Of a DNA stretch of 64,000 nt, positions 25,835 through 34,600 are shown in pieces (positions within the stretch are counted from its first letter, which is position 1; every line of letters starts with the position of its first letter). The stretch is from Polyangiaceae bacterium. GTDB lineage: Bacteria; Myxococcota_A; Polyangia; Polyangiales; Polyangiaceae. Location: NCBI GenBank assembly GCA_016712345.1, contig JADJRH010000011.1, forward strand, positions 2,356,001-2,420,000, in the 5' to 3' direction. The notes below the pieces were generated by a model. That model saw only the letters and a list, made by a program, of their open reading frames with translations, did no database searches and was not told where the DNA came from. A program made the translations under genes and the position numbers.

Positions 25835-26568
25835 TACGGGTTTCCAACCACTGTCAGGTTCCACTTTCCGGCGCAGTCGGTACCCGAAACGTGGCGCACT
25901 TCAACGCTCAGCCAAAGGCTGTCGTCTTCACCGCCGATGCCCTGCTCGTCATCCCAGGAGTCGGTCACTTGTTCGGCGCCGCCGGACAAGGCGCCCTTTT
26001 TCTCAGCGGCGTTGCAGTCGGGGTTGCCGTCTTGGGGGCCTTGGCGAACGTACACATCGTAGTCCATGCCGGCAGGTGAGGTGAGTTTGACGGCGTACGA
26101 AAGGTCGGACTCGAAGATGGAGCTGGACGTTTCTTCGATGTGTACCTTAAACCACTTGGAGCCGGTGCCGGACGCGCTTGCGGTGCCCCCTTCGTCACCG
26201 GAAACGGAGGGGAGTTGTTCCGCTGTGACGCAGGTGTTGGGCGAGGTGAACGAGCACGGATTGCCGCCGCCGGACCCACCGGTACCGCCCGAGCCGCCGC
26301 TGCCACCGGATCCGCCGCTGCCACCGGTTCCGGTGGTGCTGGTGGTTGTCGATGACGTTGTTGTGGATGAGGATGTGGTGGCGCCACCGGATCCGCCGCT
26401 GCCGCCGAATCCGCCGCTGCCGCCGAAGCCCCCGTCACCGCCGACGTTGTCGTCGCCGCCGAGATTTCCTCGGCCGCCGAATCCGTCAACGACGGTGCCC
26501 TGGGCGCACCCGAAAATAGTCCAAGCCAAAGGTACACAAAGTCCTGAGAGGAGCGCGTACTGCCGCAT
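25834..26568 (-). CDS. Lipoprotein with long Gly/Ser/Thr spacer and pre-peptidase-like beta domain
   Basis: 244 residues. Signal peptide with lipobox IFGC (Cys21). Residues 30-105 are low-complexity Gly/Ser/Thr (GGSGG and TTTSS runs). The C-terminal 135 residues ('SGTGSKWFKVHIEET...LSYAVKLTSPAGMDYDVYVRQGP...DDSLWLSVEVRHVSGTDCAGKWNLTVVGNP') resemble the PPC (bacterial pre-peptidase C-terminal) beta-sandwich with its Asp-rich and aromatic pattern. Two pairs of Cys could form disulfides. Likely surface exposed. The gene ends at the 22-bp palindrome. Confidence 0.72.
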   Translation of the reverse strand: MRQYALLSGLCVPLAWTIFGCAQGTVVDGFGGRGNLGGDDNVGGDGGFGGSGGFGGSGGSGGATTSSSTTTSSTTTSTTGTGGSGGSGGSGGSGGTGGSGGGNPCSFTSPNTCVTAEQLPSVSGDEGGTASASGTGSKWFKVHIEETSSSIFESDLSYAVKLTSPAGMDYDVYVRQGPQDGNPDCNAAEKKGALSGGAEQVTDSWDDEQGIGGEDDSLWLSVEVRHVSGTDCAGKWNLTVVGNP

Positions 26569-27054
26569 TGACAGAGGGTAACACCGCTACCCACGCGGAA
26601 GCGCGTTTACCCCGCCCGCGGCCGCGCTCGCGCTCGCGATCGAGCCGTCCGCCGCCGGCCCCGTTCGTGACGCATGCGCGCTTCGCTGTCCGCGGGATCG
26701 ACCGAACTCGCCGGCTGCGGGGGCCGGACCGGCATCTCGGCTCAAACACGGCGGGCGAGCGCGGACGCTTGGGCGGGGCGCCCGCCGCGGCGTTTTTGGG
26801 GCAATGATGAAGGCGCTTTTTCGCGGCGGGCGGGGGTGGGCAGTCAAAAAAAGTGTACACAACCCGCGGTGTCCGCGTTTTTCGGGGTGTTCACGATGTC
26901 AATTGTGTACGTGGCGATGTGTACGCGTGATGGGGACCGAGCGCGCAGCGATGTGTACGCGTGGCGATGTGTACGCGTGATGGGGACCGAGCGCGCAGCG
27001 ATGCGTACGCTGCCGGCGCGGGGAATCGATGCGGCCTGGGAAGTGTACGCTTGA
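26569..27054. other. 486-bp gene-free region, GC-rich then rich in GTGTAC words
   Basis: 26580-26830 is very GC-rich with CGCGCTCG-type simple sequence and gives only low-complexity Arg/Pro/Ala frames with no ribosome site. 26853-27052 holds eight copies of the core TGTAC or CGTAC (for example GTGTACAC at 26853-26860 and GTGTACGC several times) and a 50-bp tandem duplication. It lies upstream of the lipoprotein gene that starts at 26568, so regulatory function is possible. I see no protein gene or structured RNA that I can support. Confidence 0.55.
26911..27003. repeat. 50-bp direct tandem duplication containing GTGTACGC
   Basis: Bases 26911-26953 recur exactly at 26961-27003, giving a 50-base period (GTGGCGATGTGTACGC...). 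A partial third copy of the flank is visible before 26911. Each unit carries GTGTACGC twice. It is a recent duplication or a small iteron-like operator cluster. Confidence 0.8.
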
Positions 27055-27513
27055 TTAAAGGGCGCCGCGGGATTGGCCGCCGCCGTTGAAAAAGTCGTCA
27101 ACGGGCTGGAACTCTGTGGCGAAACGGGGGTTTTCAGCGGCGATTTTGCGAAGCTCTTCGCAGAGTTTTTGGGCGGCTGTCCACGCGTCGCCCTGCGCTT
27201 TGAGGATGGTGTCTTCAATGCGCTTTTGAATGTAATAGGCCTCGCGATAGAGGGTTTTGAGGCGTTCGGCGTGCATGAAAGCGTTTTCCATTGAGTCAAC
27301 GCTGTGGCCGTCGGCAACGATTTTGTGCTTGCGCGCGAGGTGCGCGACGGCGGCGGCCGGCCCTTCACCGCCGGGGAGCATGCGGGGCAATGCGTCGCGT
27401 TCAGACGGTTGAAGCACGATGGTGAAGTCGGTGAGTTTCTTTTCGACGGAACGAATTTCGTCGATGATTTTTTCGACTTCTTTGTGGGTAGGGATCCTGG
27501 GCGTCGTGTCCAC
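27055..27513 (-). CDS. Conserved-looking helical protein of unknown function
   Basis: 152 residues from the GTG at 27513, selected because GCGGAGG lies eight bases upstream; the longer frame to 27570 has no such site. The sequence is charged and helical ('KEVEKIIDEIRSVEKKLTDFTIVL', 'HAERLKTLYREAYYIQKRIEDTILKAQGDAW'), consistent with a cytoplasmic coiled-coil or four-helix protein. It has no signal peptide, no Cys pairs and no catalytic motif. It is divergent from nadE, with starts 136 bases apart. Confidence 0.65.
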   Translation of the reverse strand: MDTTPRIPTHKEVEKIIDEIRSVEKKLTDFTIVLQPSERDALPRMLPGGEGPAAAVAHLARKHKIVADGHSVDSMENAFMHAERLKTLYREAYYIQKRIEDTILKAQGDAWTAAQKLCEELRKIAAENPRFATEFQPVDDFFNGGGQSRGAL

Positions 27514-27648
27514 GAAAAGCCTCCGCTTGCGTTCTCGGGGTGCGGCCGACAACGATGCGACCTGCCCCAAGCTGCACCACGGTTACGCAGTCTACCGCCC
27601 GAAAGCAAGAGGCAGTACGGGGATGACTGAGAAGGAGCCGGCAAACTC

Positions 27649-29568
27649 ATGCGCCTAGTGAAGATCGGCCTTGCGAGCGTGAACGCCACGGTGGGAGCGG
27701 TTCGAACCAACACGGACAAGTGTTTGGAGACGGCGCACAGAATGGCCGCCGAAGATGTGACGTTGGCTGTGTACCCCGAGCAGGTGATTGGTGGGTACGC
27801 ACCCGAAGATTTGGTGCAGTGGCGTGCGTTCGTGGAGAGTCAACGCACGGAGCTTTTGCGATTTGCGCGCGAGACGCGTGAGCTGAAAACGGTGTTTGCG
27901 TTGGGGCTCGTGGCGGCGGTGGGCGGGGATCTTTTCAACGCCGCGGCCGTGGTGCACGGCGGGCAAGTTTTGGGGATTTGCCCAAAAGAAAAGCTGCCCA
28001 CGTACAACGTTTTTTATGAGGCTCGGACACTGTCGCGCGGCGCTCCAAACCTTGCGCTGGAGGCTCACGGTGTGTTCGTGGGCGATCGAATTTTTGCGTT
28101 CGACTTTGGGACGATCGCTGTTGAAGTGTGTGAAGACATTTGGTCGCCCGACGGGCCGATGCGAAGGCGTTGTTATTCGGGCGCGGAGATCGTGTGCAAC
28201 CTGTCGGCGTCGCCGTATCGCGCGGGCGTAATGGGTACACGTCGCGAGATGATCGCCACGCGCGCGAGCGACAATCAGTGCACTGTTGCGTACGCAAACC
28301 TCGTTGGGGCAAACGACGGCCTGGTCTTCGACGGGGGCGGATTTGTAAATCAAAACGGACGTCCGGTGCTTGAAGCGCCGCGTTTTCGAGAAGTGTACAC
28401 AACGGCGGTTGTTGACTTGGATCGGACCACGCGGTGCAGGCGTGAGGCGACAACGTGGCGCGCCGATTTGGAAACGTTTCGCGAGCGCGAAAAGGTGGTG
28501 CCGGCGTGTGTTTCAAACGGTGCGACGGCGTCGCGGGATGGGCTTCGGTATCCGGCGCCGCCCAACGGGACGACGTTTTTTTTGCCAGGAACGAAGGTGA
28601 GTCAAGCGTCGGCGCGGGATGAATTGCTCGACGAACTGTATGAAGCGCTGACGTTGGGCGTGGCGGACTACTACCGGAAAACGCGGGCGTTTAAGTGTAT
28701 TGGGCTGGCCCTGTCGGGCGGGCGTGATTCGCTCCTGACGTTGCTTGTGGCGTGGGGGGCCGCGAAGCTGATTTTGGAGGGGTTGGAGGGTGATGCGCTG
28801 GCCGAAAAAATGAAGGCGTCGCTTTTTGCGTTTTATATGCCCACGCGTTTTTCGAGCGATGCAACGAGGGGTGCGGCGGCGCAGATCGCAAAAGATGTGG
28901 GGGCGACGTTTCAGGTGTTGCCCATTGAAGAAGCGTTTGAGCGCGAACTCGATGCGACGAAGACGATGTTGGGGGAGGGAGGCCCATTGCCAACCGAGAT
29001 CACGCAGCAAAACGTGCAGGCGCGTATTCGCGGAACGCGGATGTGGAACTGGGCAAACACGAGCGGCGCGCTGTTTTTGCAAACGGGAAACATGAGCGAG
29101 AAGGCGCTTGGGTACACAACGGTCGGCGGCGATTTGGAGGGCGCTTTCAGCGTGATCGCCAATTTGCCAAAGACGGTGGTGATCGCCTTGATCGAGCGGC
29201 TTTATCGGCGATTCGGTTTTGAGGGGATTGCGATGACGCTCGGTACAACGGCGGGGCCGGAGCTGGCTGCGAACCAGTCGGGTGAAAGCGAACTCATGCC
29301 GTTTGAAGTGTTGGACGCGTGTTTGTACTTGTACGGTGCGGAAAAGCTCGCGACCGAGGAGGTGGCGGCGGCGCTTCCGAGCCTTTTCCCCGAGCGCGAC
29401 GCAGAACAGCTGCGGGTGTGGGCGCAGAAGTTCTCAAGGCTGTTTACGCAGTCGATCTTTAAGTGGGTGCAGTCGCCGCTGGCAATTCACTTGGGGTCGC
29501 TCGATTTGGATCGCGAGCGGGCGCTTCAGCTTCCGGTGGTGCAGCGCACCGAGTGGTCTGCCCGATAG
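27649..29568 (+). CDS. nadE: Glutamine-dependent NAD+ synthetase
   Basis: 639 residues, full length for the two-domain form. The N-terminal nitrilase-type glutaminase has the catalytic triad Glu44 ('VYPEQVIGG'), Lys115 ('CPKEKLPTYN') and Cys161 ('VEVCEDIW'). The C-terminal synthetase has the ATP pyrophosphatase loop S356-GGRDS361 and the 'TGNMSEKALGYTT' and 'VGGDLEGAFSVIANLPK' signatures. It makes NAD from deamido-NAD, ATP and glutamine in the cytoplasm. GGAG at 27634-27637 supports the ATG. It is convergent with the phosphatase gene. Confidence 0.96.
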   Translation: MRLVKIGLASVNATVGAVRTNTDKCLETAHRMAAEDVTLAVYPEQVIGGYAPEDLVQWRAFVESQRTELLRFARETRELKTVFALGLVAAVGGDLFNAAAVVHGGQVLGICPKEKLPTYNVFYEARTLSRGAPNLALEAHGVFVGDRIFAFDFGTIAVEVCEDIWSPDGPMRRRCYSGAEIVCNLSASPYRAGVMGTRREMIATRASDNQCTVAYANLVGANDGLVFDGGGFVNQNGRPVLEAPRFREVYTTAVVDLDRTTRCRREATTWRADLETFREREKVVPACVSNGATASRDGLRYPAPPNGTTFFLPGTKVSQASARDELLDELYEALTLGVADYYRKTRAFKCIGLALSGGRDSLLTLLVAWGAAKLILEGLEGDALAEKMKASLFAFYMPTRFSSDATRGAAAQIAKDVGATFQVLPIEEAFERELDATKTMLGEGGPLPTEITQQNVQARIRGTRMWNWANTSGALFLQTGNMSEKALGYTTVGGDLEGAFSVIANLPKTVVIALIERLYRRFGFEGIAMTLGTTAGPELAANQSGESELMPFEVLDACLYLYGAEKLATEEVAAALPSLFPERDAEQLRVWAQKFSRLFTQSIFKWVQSPLAIHLGSLDLDRERALQLPVVQRTEWSAR

Positions 29569-29610
29569 GCGGCTCGCTCGGACGCGTGATCGCCCACGTT
29601 GAGACGGGCT

Positions 29611-31542
29611 TTACTTTTTCCTGTGTTTTTTTGATTTGGGTGCGGGCGCCTCGGCCTTTGCGGGTGGAGGCTCAGGCGGCTTCTCTGCGGGCGGCGGAGT
29701 TGGAACCGCGACGCGTCCTTCGGAGTTGCTCTGACGCGCATCGGACGTGCTGGGTCGCGCATCGGGGTTGCTCTTGCGCGGTTCGGGGATGCTTGGACGC
29801 CCCTCGGTGTTGCTTTGCCGCGCGTCGGGTGTACTCACGCGCGCTGCCGGAATGCGGGGAAGAGCGCTTGGGCGCGGGGGTACACTTGGGCGGGGCGGAG
29901 GTACACTCTGCGATGAGGAACGCGCTTCGTCCGCCGGTTTTTGAGCGACAGTTTCAGAGGAGGAACGCGCTTTGTCGGACGTGTGTACTCCATTGGACGA
30001 AGGAGCCGGGGTGACATCGGCGGGCGCTTTTTCGGTTGTTGCCTTGTCGGTGGGCGCGGCTGCGGCCGCCGGGTCAGCGAGCGCTTTGTCGCCCGACGTG
30101 GGCACGGCAGCTTTTTCGGCGGGCTTGTCCGAGGCGGTTTTGTCGGGCGATGCGACGGGCGCTTCGTTTGACGGAGCGTCCGGCTTGTCGGAAGTGGCTT
30201 GCGATGTGGCGACGGCCGCGTCTCCAGACGTTGCGGCTTCAACACCTTTTTCAGCTTCGGCGGCTTTTTTCTTTTTTTGCTGCGCCTGCACGTACCGCGC
30301 GAAGCCGCTCGGATCTTTGACGACCACCAGGATGACGGTGATGTTGTCACGTCCGCCGCGCTCGTTGGCGCGTTGAACAAGGGCTTTTACGGCCTCGGCA
30401 GGATCGGGATTGGCGCCCAAGATCTCGCTGATGGCATCGTCTTTGACCATTTTTGAGAGGCCGTCGGAGCACAGCAAAAACACGTCTTCGTGACGGGGTT
30501 TGGCGATAACGAGGTCGACCTTGACGGCGGGTGCAATGCCAACGGCGCGACTGAGGTGGTCGGCAAACGGGCCCGTCATTCCAACGGCACCCATGGTGTG
30601 ATCGGTGGTGATCTGCGTGAGTTGGCCGGAGCGAAAACGGTAACAACGGCTGTCACCGACATGGCCGATGTACACACGCTCTTTGCCCGGCGTAAACCGC
30701 GCGCTGACGATGGTGGTGCCCATTCCGTGCAGCTTGGGTTCGCGTTTGGCGCGCTCATGAATGGCGCGGTTGGCCATTTGGATTGCCTGCGCCAATTCAC
30801 TCCCGCGGCGAGGCACGTTGGGGTAGGGCTCACCTTCAAAACGCTGCTCGGTGAACGCGGCTTGAATGGTGTCGACGGCGGTTTGGCTCGCCACTTCACC
30901 ACCTGCGTGTCCACCCATGCCGTCGGCCACGACATAGAGGTTGTGTTCGTCGAGGGCGAGGTATCGGTCTTCGTTGATCTTGCGCTTTTGACCGCGATCG
31001 GTTTGACCGACGGCGGCCACCAAAATGACGGCCGTTGCGCGGGTGGGCTCATCTTCGGCCGCTTCTTCGTCGTAAATGATGGGCACCGCGGTTGCTCGCG
31101 GCCCCTCACTCGGCTCATCGTCGTCGTCGACCAAGTCGTCGGCGTTGCCTGCGTCGGGCAGCTGCGCGGCGAGCAGATCGAGACGGGGCGTGAGCGTGAC
31201 GATGGTGATGTCGTCGTCGTCGTCCGGTTGCAGGTTTGCGATCGGCACAGTGGCGCGCCGCTGCACCGCCGGTTCGCGAACGGTTTCAGCGCGCTGGAAA
31301 GGCGCCGCCACCGGCGTTTTCGACTCGTCCTTTTTCGCCGATTTCGCGGAAGAGGGTGAAGGTGTGCCTTTGGCCCCGGCCTCTTCCGTTTTTGGCGGAG
31401 ATGCAGCCGATTTTTCGGCCGGAGCTTTCTTTTTTTGTGCCGGTTTTTTCGCCGCCGCATCAAGGCGTCGGCTCCACAGGAAAAGAGCCACCGCGAGGCC
31501 TAAGCCCACTACGATCGCGACAACGACCCAGGTCTGTCCCAT
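29611..31542 (-). CDS. PP2C-type Ser/Thr protein phosphatase with N-terminal anchor and repetitive Pro/Ser tail
   Basis: 643 residues from the ATG at 31542. A longer start at 31566 adds MPFRRRET, but the positive charges just after the hydrophobic span (residues 5-23) argue for the shorter form with the phosphatase inside the cell. A Lys/Pro/Ala linker and acidic stretch precede the PP2C domain (about 172-420), which shows 'NEDRYLAL', 'VVADGMGGHAGGE', 'GHVGDSRCYRF', 'LCSDGLSKMV' and 'GGRDNITVI', all metal-binding Asp present. The last 200 residues are low-complexity and include repeats of the type 'PDARQSN-EGRPS', with many Ser/Thr. Likely partner of the Ser/Thr kinase at 22209-23900. Confidence 0.92.
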   Translation of the reverse strand: MGQTWVVVAIVVGLGLAVALFLWSRRLDAAAKKPAQKKKAPAEKSAASPPKTEEAGAKGTPSPSSAKSAKKDESKTPVAAPFQRAETVREPAVQRRATVPIANLQPDDDDDITIVTLTPRLDLLAAQLPDAGNADDLVDDDDEPSEGPRATAVPIIYDEEAAEDEPTRATAVILVAAVGQTDRGQKRKINEDRYLALDEHNLYVVADGMGGHAGGEVASQTAVDTIQAAFTEQRFEGEPYPNVPRRGSELAQAIQMANRAIHERAKREPKLHGMGTTIVSARFTPGKERVYIGHVGDSRCYRFRSGQLTQITTDHTMGAVGMTGPFADHLSRAVGIAPAVKVDLVIAKPRHEDVFLLCSDGLSKMVKDDAISEILGANPDPAEAVKALVQRANERGGRDNITVILVVVKDPSGFARYVQAQQKKKKAAEAEKGVEAATSGDAAVATSQATSDKPDAPSNEAPVASPDKTASDKPAEKAAVPTSGDKALADPAAAAAPTDKATTEKAPADVTPAPSSNGVHTSDKARSSSETVAQKPADEARSSSQSVPPPRPSVPPRPSALPRIPAARVSTPDARQSNTEGRPSIPEPRKSNPDARPSTSDARQSNSEGRVAVPTPPPAEKPPEPPPAKAEAPAPKSKKHRKK

Positions 31543-31768
31543 CGTCTCTCGTCGCCGGAACGGCATCGCCCGCCACGAATGGGACGAGCAGTTCGTCGGA
31601 GCGACATGCTAACCGCGAAAGAGTCGCGCGCGCCAGCTCAACACACACGCCGTCCCGTGAACGTGTCTCTTTGCCCGCCGAGTTGTGGCTGGAAGGTGAA
31701 TTGGCCGGTGCGAACCGAGGAGCGCTTCCGGTGCGAAGGACTGCCCTGTATCGTCCCCCCGGCGCTTC

Positions 31769-33340
31769 ATGAGCACTGAGCTTCTACTGAAAGTCCGAGA
31801 CGAACTTGGGGCCATCCTCATTTTGCTTTCGGCGATCGCCGTTGTGTTGTGGCGACTCCCGAAGGTTGAACTCGGCCACTCGCCCGCCTTTCGGCGCCGC
31901 CGCTTCTTCAACTGGTTTCCACTTGGGCTCACGTACGCTCTGCTTTACTTCGGCAGGTACAACCTGTCGGCCAACGTTGCGGCCCTCGACAAGATCCACG
32001 TTCTTTCAAAGCAGGAATTTGGAAGCATTGATACGTGGGGATCGCTCACGTACGGCGTGGCCTTTCTTCTGAACGGACCGCTGACCGATCGGTGGGGCGG
32101 CCGAAAGACAATTCTGCTCGCGGCCGGCGGCTCGGCGCTGATGAACCTCGCTATGGCCGCGCTCTTTTCAATGAAGCGCACGGGCAGCGTCGGGCACGAA
32201 GATTTCGTTTTGTTTCTCACGTTGTTGAACGCCGCAAACATGTACTTTCAAAGCTTCGGCGCTGTGTCGATCGTGAAAGTGAACGCGCCGTGGTTTCACG
32301 TTCGAGAGCGCGGCGTGTTGGGCGGCGTCTTCGGCATCTTGATCTCGATCGGCTTGTATTTGGCCTACGACGGAAGCCGTCTATTGGCGGGTGAAGACGG
32401 CAGCCGAATGATGTTGGCGTTTATCGTGCCCGCCGCGGTGCTGTTTCTTTTCTGCGGGATCGACTTCTTTGTGATCCGCGATTCACCTGCCCATGCGGGA
32501 TTTAAAGACTTTGATACCGCCGACGCATCGAGCGGCGACACGTCGGAAAAGCCGCGCCTTGCCGACGTTGCGCGCAAGATGTTTTCGCAACGCGTGATCT
32601 GGATCATCGTCGCGATCGAGTTTTGTTCAGGGTTTTTGCGCAACGCGGTGATGAAGTGGTTTTTGCCGTTTGCCAAAGACACGGGGCTCTCAAAGACATT
32701 CGTCTACGAGCATTGGGGCGCTCTTCTCTGCGCGGCGGGCATTCTCGGCGGCGTGTTTGCCGGGTTTATTTCGGACCACGTGTTCCAATCGCGCCGCGGG
32801 CCGGTCGCCTCGGTTCTCTACGCCGGAATGCTCTTGGGTACACTTGCAGCGACGGCGCTCTTGGGTACACCTGCAATCGGCTGGGCGTTCATGTTCTCGT
32901 CGCTGTGCGTGATCGGCGTTCACGGCATGTTGTCAGGAACGGCGAGCGCCGACTTCGGCGGCAAGAAAAACGCCGGCATCGCCACCGGAATCATCGACGG
33001 CTTTGTGTACCTTGGCACGGCCGTCCAATCGGCTGTCTACGGTGGCATCGGTTCGGATCAGTCGAGGTTGCTCAACGGGATTTTGCCCAGCAAAGAAGCC
33101 GCAAAGGATCCGGCGAACTGGCGTGCTTGGCCGCTTGCTATGTTGCCGGTGGCGGTTGTGGGTTTGGTGCTTGCCACCCGCGTCTGGAACGCCAAACCCA
33201 AGGCGGCTTCTGCTCCGCCGGTTGCCCCGCCCGCGCCTGAAAAGCCGGCCGGTGACGTGACGATTGAAGCGGCACCCTCTGAAGAAGATCCCGCCCTTGC
33301 CGCAACCATGGCGGCCAAAGAAGACGAACCGAAAAAGTAA
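31769..33340 (+). CDS. Major facilitator transporter, organophosphate:phosphate antiporter-like
   Basis: 523 residues with about 12 hydrophobic spans. 'LTYALLYFGRYNLSANV' and 'FLLNGPLTDRWGGRKTILLAAGG' match the GlpT/UhpT (OPA) branch of MFS, including the Arg after 'YFG' and the DRxGRK-type loop 2-3. An extra hydrophobic span at the N-terminus precedes the usual TM1. The C-terminal 55 residues are Pro/Ala/Glu-rich and unusual for the family. It probably exchanges a sugar- or glycerol-phosphate for phosphate across the inner membrane. Substrate not predictable. Confidence 0.85.
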   Translation: MSTELLLKVRDELGAILILLSAIAVVLWRLPKVELGHSPAFRRRRFFNWFPLGLTYALLYFGRYNLSANVAALDKIHVLSKQEFGSIDTWGSLTYGVAFLLNGPLTDRWGGRKTILLAAGGSALMNLAMAALFSMKRTGSVGHEDFVLFLTLLNAANMYFQSFGAVSIVKVNAPWFHVRERGVLGGVFGILISIGLYLAYDGSRLLAGEDGSRMMLAFIVPAAVLFLFCGIDFFVIRDSPAHAGFKDFDTADASSGDTSEKPRLADVARKMFSQRVIWIIVAIEFCSGFLRNAVMKWFLPFAKDTGLSKTFVYEHWGALLCAAGILGGVFAGFISDHVFQSRRGPVASVLYAGMLLGTLAATALLGTPAIGWAFMFSSLCVIGVHGMLSGTASADFGGKKNAGIATGIIDGFVYLGTAVQSAVYGGIGSDQSRLLNGILPSKEAAKDPANWRAWPLAMLPVAVVGLVLATRVWNAKPKAASAPPVAPPAPEKPAGDVTIEAAPSEEDPALAATMAAKEDEPKK

Positions 33341-34600
33341 CTACAGATGGAGCGTTTCCACACTCACTTCAGAGTGTGAGTCGCCGCGCAGCACGCTGTG
33401 TACTTCTTCAACGTGGTGGCGCACGGGCCCGGCCATGAGGTCGGAATATGTGCTCGGCAGAATGGGATCGGGCCTGCGAAAATCGACATCCGCCAGCAAC
33501 AAGGTCATCGCAACGGCAATGCCTTGATGCGCTGCGAGCCGCTGGCGAATGGTTCCGCCGTGGCGCGCGGCGTAATAAGCGCTTTCGTGAGTTACGGCGG
33601 CAGCCAGCGACAGGTGTTTTCCGGGCCGGTGCTCTGTCACGTAAAAACCGCCCCATCCAAGCGCCCGTGCGGCCCCCACCATGATCGCCAGGCGCTCGGT
33701 CGGATCGCGACTCACGTGTACACCTCTCCTGCGGGCGTCTTCGATCAGCGCACCGCCCAGCGTGTGAAAGGCGCCCATTGTTGAGGCTTCACGAACCAGC
33801 GCAAAATAGGCTGGAAACAAATCCATCATGCGCTTTTCGACAAGGTGCATTGTGTCGAAAGTGATTTGCCCTGTGTACGCAGTAGGCACGAGCGCGAGCC
33901 GGACCCCGAATAAGCGTACACTTCCAGCACCGTCGGCGGCCGTTTCTTCAAGGATTCGAGCCGTGCGCCGCGATGCTTCAGCGGCGAGCGCGTCCCGCGA
34001 CGGGTCTGGAAGATCCGCGGGCATTGCCGCCGCGGCCGCGCGAGTCATGACGAGGCCCGAGCGAGAGTGCATGGGTTTGCGAACCAGAAGAAATGTACAC
34101 TCCGCATCGCCGCGCCCCACGCACGACACTTCTTCCGCTTCGAGAATTCCCCAATCGGATGGGTACGCAAGGCTCGCCGCCGCAGAGCAAAACCCGGCCG
34201 CAAACGCGCACAGCGGCTTTCGATTGGGCATGCGCTCGCCGTACTTTTCGAGAAAGCCGTGGCCGTGATAGAGCGCCGCGCCGCGTGCCGTACCGCCCGC
34301 CGCGGTCACTTCAAACTGCAGAAGGCCGTGCCCGAGGGCGCTGAAAACATCGGTTGCCACGGTGAGCACAGCCGCGGGAGTCGCGGCACCCGCTTCACGC
34401 ACGAGCGTTTGCAAAAGTGCAAACCACGCTTCAAAAGAAGCCTTTTGGCGCACTCCCCAACCTTCACCGCCGAGCGCGTCGGTGATTGCCTGCTCCAAGA
34501 AAAGAGCGTGGTGATGACTCTCACACGCGACCAAGTGATCGCTCAGCGTGAGCAGTGCATGCGGTGAAAGATCGCGAATTAAACGGCCGAAGGGCGTCAT
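33341..34600 (-). CDS. V4R-domain protein, last gene of the ParA-Roadblock operon
   Basis: 419 residues with two V4R-like segments. The first (about 95-180) has 'GHGFLEKYGERMPNRKPLCAF' and 'EAEEVSCVGRGDAECTFLLVRKP'. The second (about 255-400) has 'LGWGGFYVTEHRPGKHLSLAA', 'THESAYYAARHG' and 'GIAVAMTLLLADVDF'. V4R domains bind small hydrophobic ligands or act in signalling. Two conserved Cys near the first domain could bind metal. The start overlaps the stop of the upstream gene by four bases (ATGA). No membrane span is visible, so it is probably cytoplasmic. Confidence 0.8.
   Translation of the reverse strand: MTPFGRLIRDLSPHALLTLSDHLVACESHHHALFLEQAITDALGGEGWGVRQKASFEAWFALLQTLVREAGAATPAAVLTVATDVFSALGHGLLQFEVTAAGGTARGAALYHGHGFLEKYGERMPNRKPLCAFAAGFCSAAASLAYPSDWGILEAEEVSCVGRGDAECTFLLVRKPMHSRSGLVMTRAAAAAMPADLPDPSRDALAAEASRRTARILEETAADGAGSVRLFGVRLALVPTAYTGQITFDTMHLVEKRMMDLFPAYFALVREASTMGAFHTLGGALIEDARRRGVHVSRDPTERLAIMVGAARALGWGGFYVTEHRPGKHLSLAAAVTHESAYYAARHGGTIRQRLAAHQGIAVAMTLLLADVDFRRPDPILPSTYSDLMAGPVRHHVEEVHSVLRGDSHSEVSVETLHL

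Noticed and set aside
26911..27003. Two direct repeats considered as a CRISPR remnant or insertion-sequence target duplication.
   Set aside because: Only two abutting 50-base copies without spacers and no transposase or cas gene nearby.
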